From: M55B129 sp034189085
Lineage (GTDB): Bacteria; Bacillota; Dethiobacteria; DTU022
NCBI GenBank assembly: GCA_034189085.1
Contig: JAXHVH010000028.1
Span: 1 to 29,533, forward strand
Length of the DNA stretch: 29,533 bases
Reading direction: 5' to 3'
Positions 23,397-29,533 of this stretch are shown here, piece by piece. A program made the translations under genes and the position numbers. How positions within the stretch are numbered: the first letter of the stretch is position 1; every line of letters begins with the position of its first letter. A model generated the notes under the pieces. It saw only the letters and a list, made by a program, of their open reading frames with translations, was not told the DNA's origin and did not search any database.

Positions 23397-23411
23397 TCTA
23401 TATATGATAGA
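23397..23411 (+). promoter_or_regulatory. Semi-palindrome ahead of the PerR-like gene
   Basis: TCTATATATGATAGA has five perfect symmetric pairs in a 7-1-7 layout and matches the PerR consensus at about 9 of 14 positions. It lies about 42 bases before the start and may be an autoregulatory site. Confidence 0.35.
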
Positions 23412-23452
23412 GAAGCAGTCTGATTAGCAGAGCAGGAAATGAGACGTCATAT

Positions 23453-23866
23453 ATGAACGTGCATAAGTATAAACGCAGCAAGCAACGGGATAAGATCTTA
23501 AACATTCTACAGAAAACCGATACTCATCCCACGGCCAGCTGGATCTATGATGAGTTAAAAAAAGAATTCAACTACCTGAGTATGGGGACTGTATACCGTA
23601 ATCTTACCATCTTGATTGATCAACACCTTATCAAAAAAATTGAAGCGGGAAGCAATTTTGATCGTTATGACAGCAACACAGAACCGCATTATCATTTTAT
23701 ATGCCGAAAATGCGGCTCAGTTTTTGATCTGCCCATTGAGCTGATTGAAAATCTTGATCAAAAAGCAAACCTTGCTTCAGATTTCCAGGTGGAAACGCAT
23801 GAGGTCAAATTTTTTGGAATATGCAACTACTGTCTCAAAAACAAAGATAAAAAGGAAGCTAATTAA
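23453..23866 (+). CDS. PerR-like Fur family peroxide/metal regulator
   Basis: A 137-residue Fur-family protein: winged helix (YLSMGTVYRNL as recognition helix) and metal-binding dimer domain. Aligned to Bacillus PerR, the regulatory metal ligands His25 (THPTA), Asp73 (RYD), His79, His81 (HYH) and Asp92 are all kept, including the Asp that separates PerR from Fur. The structural zinc site is Cys84-x2-Cys87 and Cys124-x2-Cys127. PerR senses peroxide by iron-catalysed histidine oxidation. Ribosome binding site is weak (AGGA far upstream). Neighbouring superoxide reductase and ZIP genes are plausible targets, with candidate boxes at 21526-21540 and upstream of itself. Confidence 0.9.
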   Translation: MNVHKYKRSKQRDKILNILQKTDTHPTASWIYDELKKEFNYLSMGTVYRNLTILIDQHLIKKIEAGSNFDRYDSNTEPHYHFICRKCGSVFDLPIELIENLDQKANLASDFQVETHEVKFFGICNYCLKNKDKKEAN

Positions 23867-23905
23867 TATTTTAGATCAATAACAGTAAAATAGACTGCCG
23901 GAAAG

Positions 23906-23931
23906 GCACATCGCATAGATGTGCTTTCTTT
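23906..23931 (+). terminator. Terminator after PerR-like gene
   Basis: Stem GCACATC / GATGTGC with a GCATA loop followed by TTTCTTT, 40 bases after the stop. Confidence 0.82.
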
Positions 23932-24039
23932 ATTGCAAGCTTTTACTTCAGCATCCCGGCTTCCATAAATAATATTTTAATTTGGATCGCCGTCAATATA
24001 TTGAGTATTTGATATAATAAAAAATCAGGAGTGACACCC

Positions 24040-25308
24040 ATGCCCGATCTTTCTACCTTGCTGGAATACCTGATCAATTTCAGTATGTCTGCCGATGGAA
24101 GCAGGATGACTGCTCAATCCCCTGACAAAAAAACCGTAGTTCAATTATTAACAGTCAATGGGATTACTGTTAACTGCTATATAAACGAATACTGGACTGC
24201 CCGACAAAGACAATCTTCTTCCATCCAGGAAATTTCCTATCGGGCCTGTTTTAAACCGCAGCTGCCCCATTTTTTCATCAAGCTGCTTACTGAACCCGGC
24301 GAAACAGTATATGATCCCTTCGCCGGCAGGGGAACAACGACAATTGAAGCTGCATTGATGGGACGTGAAGTAATAGCCAATGATATCAACCCGCTGAGCA
24401 AAATTCTTACCGAACCAAGACTGGCCCCCCCAACTCTGGACGAAGTGGAACAACGCCTTGCCTCTCTCACTCCTAATTCATTGCTGCGGAGCAAAATAGA
24501 TCTTTCCATGTTTTACCATCCCCAGACTGAAATGGAACTGCTGACCCTGCGAAACTATTTACAGGAAAAGAGAAGCACTTTACAGGAAGATAAAGTGGAC
24601 CGCTGGATCAGGATGGTTGCTACCAACAGGTTGACCGGCCATTCAAAAGGATTTTTTTCCGTCTACACGCTGCCGCCAAACCAGGCAGTATCACCGGAAA
24701 GCCAGATAAAAATAAACCAGCGCCTCAACCAGGTTCCGGAATATCGTGATATAAAAAAATTAATTATTAAAAAGACCCATTCCCTGCTGAAGCGAGTCAC
24801 TCCTCTCGAACACAATAATCTACAGAACGCTTCAGAAAAAGCGCTGTTCCTTGAAGATGATGCCGCTTCAACCCGGGCTATACCATCCAACAGCATCAAC
24901 CTGACGGTCACCTCACCACCTTTTCTTGATGTAGTCAGTTATGCACAGGATAACTGGCTGCGCTGCTGGTTCAATTGCCTCAATCTCCAGGACATTGAAA
25001 ATGACATTACTGTCACCAAAACTTTGAGCGAATGGGAATTAAAAATGGGTACTGTATTTAAAGAACTGTTCAGGATTACCAGGCCGGGTGGGTGGATAGC
25101 CTTCGAGGTAGGCGAAGTAAAGAAAGGCCGGATTAAACTCGAAAAAAGCGTTTTGCCACTCGGGATACAGTGCGGTTTCGAAGCAGCGGGAGTCCTTATT
25201 AATACCCAGCGTTTTACAAAAACTTCTAATATATGGGGGGTTTCCAATAATCGCTACGGGACTAACAGCAACCGCATTGTTCTATTCAGGAAACCGGTTG
25301 CATTTTAA
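24040..25308 (+). CDS. Site-specific DNA methyltransferase (amino-MTase type), solitary
   Basis: A 422-residue S-adenosylmethionine-dependent DNA amino methyltransferase. The SAM motif I YDPFAGRGTTTIEAAL sits at residues 91-106, with VIANDINP as motif II; the catalytic motif IV TSPPF is at 291-295, and a RPGGWIAFEVGEV block follows. Motif I precedes IV with about 190 residues between, leaving a possible target-recognition region (about 150-280). SPPF/SPPY favours N4-cytosine, but N6-adenine cannot be excluded. No restriction endonuclease gene is next to it, so it may be an orphan regulatory or protective methylase. AGGAG lies 8 bases before ATG 24040; a GTG at 24031 is within that site. Confidence 0.85.
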   Translation: MPDLSTLLEYLINFSMSADGSRMTAQSPDKKTVVQLLTVNGITVNCYINEYWTARQRQSSSIQEISYRACFKPQLPHFFIKLLTEPGETVYDPFAGRGTTTIEAALMGREVIANDINPLSKILTEPRLAPPTLDEVEQRLASLTPNSLLRSKIDLSMFYHPQTEMELLTLRNYLQEKRSTLQEDKVDRWIRMVATNRLTGHSKGFFSVYTLPPNQAVSPESQIKINQRLNQVPEYRDIKKLIIKKTHSLLKRVTPLEHNNLQNASEKALFLEDDAASTRAIPSNSINLTVTSPPFLDVVSYAQDNWLRCWFNCLNLQDIENDITVTKTLSEWELKMGTVFKELFRITRPGGWIAFEVGEVKKGRIKLEKSVLPLGIQCGFEAAGVLINTQRFTKTSNIWGVSNNRYGTNSNRIVLFRKPVAF

Positions 25309-25354
25309 ACTTCACCTTCCTTTGTTTGATTATCTTCAATATTCAGCTGGCCAG

Positions 25355-26761
25355 TCAATTTTCCTCGTCAAGTTCAGCGAAAACTTTTTTCTCCGGGTAA
25401 ATCCTGAAGAAAAGGTAACTGCATATTCCCGTCAGGGCTACAACAAGGTCACTTAAACGCACACCAAGCGGCTTTCCAATATCTTTACCAAAAGCAGAAA
25501 ACAGGAAGCAGGAAGGCAAAGCAAACCCCCGTCAAAGCAACAGTCATTTTAAGCGAAACAGCCCTGGCTTCAAAAAACATGGTTTCTCTTCTCCTGCCGG
25601 TTCGGGAATAATCCACCCGGGCCATGTCGGCAATGGTCGGATTAATCAAAATGGTCAACACTGCCAGGGGAAAGCCGGCCAAAACAAAAACAGCCAGACC
25701 CAGGGCATATGACAAACCGGTGAGATTAAAACTAAGAATAAAAAGAAGGGCTCCGCAAACAGCCAGACAGAGGACACCAAGGGTGATAATCCTCTTCTTG
25801 CTATATTTTTTTGCGGCAATATTAATTGCCGGAAGCAGAGTAAAGCACTGCTCAAAGTGAGACCGGCGAGAATAATCATGAAGCGTTGCTCCTTATGGAG
25901 AAGGACAACAGCATAGTAAATCAGGCCCAGAGTTACAATGTTCATAGCAAACTGCATAGCAAACTGAAGAAATCGTTCTCCTGCCAAAAAAATTCGAAAC
26001 TCCTTGAGGGAATAAGTACTTTCCAGCGACTGCCATACCCCAATTTTTTCTATACAGGAAGGTACCCCATGGATTTTTTCATTGAAACCGACTGCTGCCA
26101 GATAAAGCAGCACCACGGCGAAAAGAACAAACAGTGAAACAGCTCCCGGGTAGGAAGAACGCAGACAGACCAGCCCCGGAATCCTGCAAATAACCAACCA
26201 CTGCAGGGAAAATTACTGTTATCAGGACCATGCCGAGCAGGCCGAAAAAGGCAATCATTGTAGAAAGATTTATTCTGAGAGAATTGTTGTGCCCCAGCTC
26301 CGGCAGAAGGGCCAAATAAGGGGTGACATAGGCGATAAAAGCAATATAGAAAAAGACCATCATCGTGCCCAGCCAGATGCCGTTTAGTAAAAATTCGCTT
26401 TCCAAGAGAGGAGGTTAAAAACAAGAGCAGCAAAAAGAGCCAGGGGCACACCGCTGACCAGTAAAAATATTTTCCGTCTGCCAAATCGTGACCGGTTATT
26501 GTCACTGAGAGAAGCAATTAAAGGATCGGCTAACCCGTCCAAAATCCGGCCGGCCAGCAGGGTGGCTCCCAAAATAGTTATGAATCCGAAGTAGACCTGC
26601 CCTGATATGAGATCAGGCAAAAAATATTCAGCAGGTGGTAGATAGTAAAAAGGCATGTAGAGCAGAATCATTCGCTCCAGGATTGTGAAAGCGGCACTTC
26701 CGGAAGCATAGAGCAGTTGTCCGTGGAGGGTCAAATACAGCGATTTCCTGGAATAGATCAT
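25355..26761 (-). pseudogene. GPH/MelB-type sugar:cation symporter gene, frameshifted
   Basis: Joined across frames the segment would encode a transporter of about 468 residues, normal for the MFS_2/MelB group. The first piece (26761 to about 26400) carries AGRILDGLADPLIASLSDNN-RSRFGRRK, the family loop 2-3 motif. A second frame (to about 26150) has YVTPYLALLPELGHNNSLRI; a third (to about 25845) has LKEFRIFLAGERFL; a fourth (to about 25505) has PTIADMARVDYSRTGRRRET, and a fifth ends in YPEKKVFAELDEEN at 25355. Each junction is explained by a single-base change, so about four frameshifts occur. Four events in one gene with intact neighbours suggest true decay rather than one sequencing slip. 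GAGGTG precedes the start. Confidence 0.85.
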
Positions 26762-26862
26762 TTTATATCCAGCACCTCTTTATAACCAGGAGCTTTATGC
26801 ATGACAAGGGCAATTGCTTTAAGTGATTGCCCTTTAATTCCAACTTGCATGGCCAATTCCAT
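26758..26862 (-). CDS. Possible 34-residue frame upstream of the symporter pseudogene
   Basis: MELAMQVGIKGQSLKAIALV followed by HKAPGYKEVLDIK, with a TGA that overlaps the symporter ATG as ATGA. It has no ribosome binding site of its own and is preceded in frame by a TAA at about 26885, so it may be the C-terminal end of a lost gene, or chance. No family recognised. Confidence 0.25.
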   Translation of the reverse strand: MELAMQVGIKGQSLKAIALVMHKAPGYKEVLDIK

Positions 26863-26866
26863 GCCA
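26804..26866. promoter_or_regulatory. Two hairpins in the divergent region ahead of the NTPase operon
   Basis: AAGGGCAAT / ATTGCCCTT (26806-26834, 11-base loop) and GCATGG-CCAATT-CCATGC (26848-26865). The first is followed by TTAATT on the plus strand and could be a weak terminator or leader element. I do not recognise a known riboswitch. Confidence 0.35.
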
Positions 26867-26989
26867 GCAGTGCAAATAACTCTTGGCAGTAAAAGATAAT
26901 TAATTTATAATGAATTCAGGGTATTATTTTTTTAAGCTCGTTATGCTTATTTAAACATATCGCATTATTGTTTGAAGGAGAAGCATCTC

Positions 26990-27601
26990 ATGGTAAAAAA
27001 CCTTTTCCTGCTCGGGAAAATCGGCACAGGAAAATCCACCCTGATCAGAAACAGCCTTCTACCCTGCCTTGATCAAACAGGCGGTTTTTTTGTGCAGCGT
27101 GTCTTGATCGGTGGTGTTTGTGTCGCTTTCCGACTGTTACCAGTCACCAACGCTGAGGAATATCTCCTGGAGAAGGAACAAACTGCGCTGGAGGGCCTGA
27201 GCAACATTTTTCTCTGGAATAACGGCCGGGGAAATTGGCAGAGCAACTTTGAAGTATTCTGGACGACCGGTGTCAGGTGCCTGCATGAAGGCCTATCGGC
27301 CGGGAAAAAACTAATCCTGCTCGACGAAATTGGCGGTATAGAGCTGCACTGTCCTCCTTTTATGGAGGCAGTCAAGGAAATTATTGCCGGTCCCCTGCCT
27401 GTTCTTGGGGTCTTTAAAGCCCCCCCCAATGCCGAAACTCTTGAGGAATGCCTGGCAGGCAATGGCATTACCTCCGTCAACAAAGTATTTATTGACGAAC
27501 TGCACAAAGATCCTGTCACCGAGCTGTTTCATGTCGACCGGGACAATATGGACTGTATCTCCGAAAAAATAAAAAGATTTGTGGAGGTAGCTTCCAGATG
27601 A
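26990..27601 (+). CDS. THEP1-like nucleoside-triphosphatase
   Basis: A 203-residue P-loop protein. Walker A GKIGTGKST lies at residues 9-17 and Walker B LILLDEIGGIEL near residue 108-119, the layout of NTPase_1 (THEP1) proteins, which hydrolyse nucleotides in vitro but whose cellular role is unclear; the usual G-P of the DEIGP motif is GG here. I start at ATG 26990 with GAAGGAG 9 bases upstream; a TTG at 26972 would include that site. The gene overlaps the next by ATGA, so expression is tied to the methyltransferase and ECF genes. Upstream hairpins may regulate the operon. Confidence 0.85.
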   Translation: MVKNLFLLGKIGTGKSTLIRNSLLPCLDQTGGFFVQRVLIGGVCVAFRLLPVTNAEEYLLEKEQTALEGLSNIFLWNNGRGNWQSNFEVFWTTGVRCLHEGLSAGKKLILLDEIGGIELHCPPFMEAVKEIIAGPLPVLGVFKAPPNAETLEECLAGNGITSVNKVFIDELHKDPVTELFHVDRDNMDCISEKIKRFVEVASR

Positions 27602-28362
27602 GCGATGGGAACAAAGCCGGGGAATGGAGCAACGAGCAGATCGAAGTTTATCTGGCCGGCGTAGCGGAAAGCGATTATCCGAGAATTTTTTGGAACATAA
27701 TTAAAACCGAAAATCCAGCAGCCAGGACAATGATTGACATCGGCAGCGGGCCGGGAGCCTTTGCCCTGACAGCTGCGGAAGAAGGTCTACAGGTGCAGGC
27801 TGTCGACACAAACAAAAAAAAACTGGCAGCACTGATTCGGGAAGCAAAACGGAGAAAGCTGGAGAGAATCACCACCATCTGCGGAAACTGGCCAACGGTG
27901 AAAGTGAACCAGGCAGATCTGGCCATCTGCGCCTACAGTTTTGGAGGGTCTATCAGAACCAGGGAAAGTATCGAGGCCATTTTGCAAACAGCTTTACAAG
28001 CTGTGTATCTCATTTGTCCCTTTGAAAGAAAGCAAACCGACTTCTTAAGCAGATCACTTTATGAACAGGCCGGCCTTGCTCCCCCATCATTTAAAGGAAG
28101 TTACAGCGATATCCTGGCCATATTTCAGGCAATGGGAGAACAGGTCAGTGCCAGGATAATCTCTTACGATTTCGGAATGCCCCTCCCTGCAGAAAAAGAC
28201 CTGTCGTGGTGTGCCCGCTTTCTGACTGATAAACTTGGCCTACCTTCTGCAAAAGAAGTAGAAAGGCATGTGCAGTTTATTGCTGTGCAAAAAAATGAAC
28301 GGCTCTGGATACCCAATCCCCGGACGAGTGTTTTAATCACCTGGAAAAGGAGAGAAAACTGA
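27598..28362 (+). CDS. Class I SAM-dependent methyltransferase, unknown substrate
   Basis: A 254-residue protein with a Rossmann methyltransferase motif I MIDIGSGPGAFAL (residues 45-57) and an acidic residue ending strand 2 (AVDTNKKKL). The LAICAYSFGGS stretch fits the post-motif strand. The C-terminal half has no family-specific mark I recognise. It overlaps the NTPase stop (ATGA) and its own stop overlaps the S-component start (TGATG), with GGAGGT upstream; this is one translationally coupled operon. The substrate may be whatever the ECF transporter brings in, such as a vitamin or tetrapyrrole-like cofactor, but this is inference. Confidence 0.82.
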   Translation: MSDGNKAGEWSNEQIEVYLAGVAESDYPRIFWNIIKTENPAARTMIDIGSGPGAFALTAAEEGLQVQAVDTNKKKLAALIREAKRRKLERITTICGNWPTVKVNQADLAICAYSFGGSIRTRESIEAILQTALQAVYLICPFERKQTDFLSRSLYEQAGLAPPSFKGSYSDILAIFQAMGEQVSARIISYDFGMPLPAEKDLSWCARFLTDKLGLPSAKEVERHVQFIAVQKNERLWIPNPRTSVLITWKRREN

Positions 28363-28934
28363 TGTTTAAAAAATACCTGCAGCATTTTACCACCACTGAC
28401 CTGGTTATTATTGCCCTGCTTTCGGCAGGAGGAATAGCGACAAAGCCTTTTGTCAGGGTTTTGGCTCAGATCTTTACCGGAAGCCTTGTCCCTATCGGTA
28501 CCGTGGCCGGTATCTTTTACATGCTCTGGATTGTTCTCGCCTGCATCATCGTCAATAAGAGGGGTACAGCAATCCTGGTGGGAATTGTCCAGTCTGTGCT
28601 GGTCGTGGTATTTGATATGCTTGGCAATCGCGGGCTGGCAAACTTGCTGGTTTATGTGGTCCCGGGTATTACCCTGGAGCTGGTCATGTTCCTCTTCCCC
28701 CATTATGTTTCATCTTTTGTAAGCTCATTTATGGCCGGTGGAGTGGCCAATGCCACCGGCTCCTTTATTGTCAGCTGGCTTTTTATGCGTCTTGCTCCCA
28801 TTCCCCTGATTGGTGCCGTAGCCATTTCCTATTTATTCGGAGGCATCGGCGGATTAATTGCCTTCAAGCTCCATGAAATTATTAAAAGCTTCCGGCCCGG
28901 GCAAACAGAACAAAAGAGCCGGGAAACAATGTAA
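28362..28934 (+). CDS. ECF transporter substrate-binding (S) component
   Basis: A 190-residue integral membrane protein with about six helices, the size and pattern of S components that capture vitamins or metals for energy-coupling factor transporters. It begins with a basic amphipathic stretch then LVIIALLSAGGIATKPFV, contains AGIFYMLWIVLACIIV, and ends with YLFGGIGGLIAFKLHEI plus a charged tail. The next gene is an EcfA-type ATPase, so this is a dedicated (group I) ECF system. AAAGGAG lies about 10 bases upstream. Substrate not identifiable; similarity to thiamin-precursor type YkoE is possible but not established. Confidence 0.8.
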   Translation: MFKKYLQHFTTTDLVIIALLSAGGIATKPFVRVLAQIFTGSLVPIGTVAGIFYMLWIVLACIIVNKRGTAILVGIVQSVLVVVFDMLGNRGLANLLVYVVPGITLELVMFLFPHYVSSFVSSFMAGGVANATGSFIVSWLFMRLAPIPLIGAVAISYLFGGIGGLIAFKLHEIIKSFRPGQTEQKSRETM

Positions 28935-28947
28935 TTTAAAGAATGGA

Positions 28948-29533
28948 GTGATAAATATATACGCGCTGCACGTTAAAGATCTTTCTTACACTTACAGGAC
29001 TGGAAACAGGCCGGCCCTTGAAAACATCACCTTCAAAATAACCGCCGGTGAAACCCTTGGAGTAGTGGGCCTTAATGGAAGCGGTAAAACAACACTTAGC
29101 TACTGCCTCTGCGGAATTATTCCCCATTACTTTTCCGGCATGATGACCGGCACAGTCACGGTTAAGGGTATGGATACCCGTAAAACTCCGCTGCCGCAGT
29201 TAACAGGTGAAGTGGGAATCGTGCTGCAGGATCCAAATGTTCAGCTACTTATGCCTACCGTGGAAGACGACATAGCCTTCGGCCTGGAAAACCGAAAATT
29301 GCCGCCGGGGATAATCAGGGAAAAAATTGAGCAGGTGTTGGAGCTGACAGGAACAACACATCTGCGGCACGAAAACCCCAACCGACTGTCGGGAGGAGAA
29401 AAACAGCTGATCACCCTGGCCACTGTGCTGGCCATGAACCCCTCGATAATCGTTTTCGACGAGTCGCTTTCCATGCTTGACCAGGCCGGCACGGAAAAAA
29501 TAATTCAGGTAATGCAACTGCTGAAAAAAAGAG
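28948..29533 (+). CDS. ECF-type ABC transporter ATPase (EcfA-like), 3' end beyond window
   Basis: At least 195 residues of an ABC ATPase. Walker A GLNGSGKTT, Q-loop and following LQDPNVQLLMPTVEDDIAFG, signature LSGGEKQ and Walker B IIVFDES are visible. The Q-loop stretch with PTVEDDIAFG is characteristic of EcfA/CbiO energy-coupling ATPases. Walker B ends in DES instead of the usual DEP. GTG 28948 is the likely start, with a poor ribosome binding site, possibly relying on coupling to the S component 14 bases upstream. EcfT and further ATPase sequence should follow beyond the window. Confidence 0.85.
   Translation, partial: MINIYALHVKDLSYTYRTGNRPALENITFKITAGETLGVVGLNGSGKTTLSYCLCGIIPHYFSGMMTGTVTVKGMDTRKTPLPQLTGEVGIVLQDPNVQLLMPTVEDDIAFGLENRKLPPGIIREKIEQVLELTGTTHLRHENPNRLSGGEKQLITLATVLAMNPSIIVFDESLSMLDQAGTEKIIQVMQLLKKR

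Overview
The window looks like a scaffold piece from an anaerobic, low-to-mid GC Firmicute of the Clostridia type, probably a metagenome-derived or draft assembly because it holds a 100-base N gap. Indications are a superoxide reductase beside an iron-sulfur scaffold gene and a PerR-type regulator, a diaminopimelate pathway through LL-diaminopimelate aminotransferase (DapL), an NSS transporter with a MetS-like mini subunit, an ECF vitamin-type transporter, and strong AGGAGG ribosome binding sites. No rRNA, tRNA or CRISPR array was seen. Species cannot be named from this sequence.

Layout. 1-228: end of an IS21-like element. 422-2126: NSS amino-acid symporter, its 34-residue partner and a terminator (minus). 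2443-4167: ferredoxin-linked aldo/keto reductase and a YgbA-type cysteine-rich protein (plus). 4283-10862 (minus): a branched-chain amino acid type ABC transporter (livM, livG, livF intact; livH and livJ reduced to remnants) followed by an acyl-CoA dehydrogenase, a two-domain cupin and an SDR oxidoreductase; this looks like an uptake and acyl-CoA catabolic cluster that has lost its binding protein and one permease. 11089-12065: ArsR regulator, CPKC thioredoxin-like protein, and a 5'-truncated DUF937-like gene with four 66-bp tandem repeats. 12035-12376: an assembly gap bracketed by two identical 121-bp copies, almost surely an artefact. 12528-19176 (minus): MFS transporter, TspO-like membrane protein, and lysA, dapL, dapA, dapB forming a lysine/DAP operon. 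19475-20674: MFS transporter (plus). 20686-21498 (minus): LIM-like zinc/HTH protein and IscU-type scaffold. 21684-23866 (plus): superoxide reductase, ZIP metal transporter, PerR-like regulator. 24040-25308: solitary DNA methyltransferase. 25355-26761 (minus): GPH/MelB-type sugar symporter broken by about four frameshifts. 26990-29533 (plus): tightly overlapping operon of a THEP1-like NTPase, a SAM methyltransferase, an ECF S component and an EcfA-type ATPase that runs off the window.

How the parts fit. The redox/metal block (IscU, superoxide reductase, ZIP, PerR) has candidate operators: a PerR-like box over the iscU-side promoter, a semi-palindrome ahead of the PerR-like gene, and Fur-like GATAAT hexamers ahead of the ZIP gene. 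The dap genes convert aspartate semialdehyde products to lysine, with dapF not in view. The two items most likely to be undescribed are the acyl-CoA dehydrogenase/bicupin/SDR set behind a liv transporter, and the NTPase-methyltransferase-ECF operon, whose ligand I cannot name. Several genes between 10.1 and 12.1 kb are missing pieces, so decay or misassembly there should be settled first.
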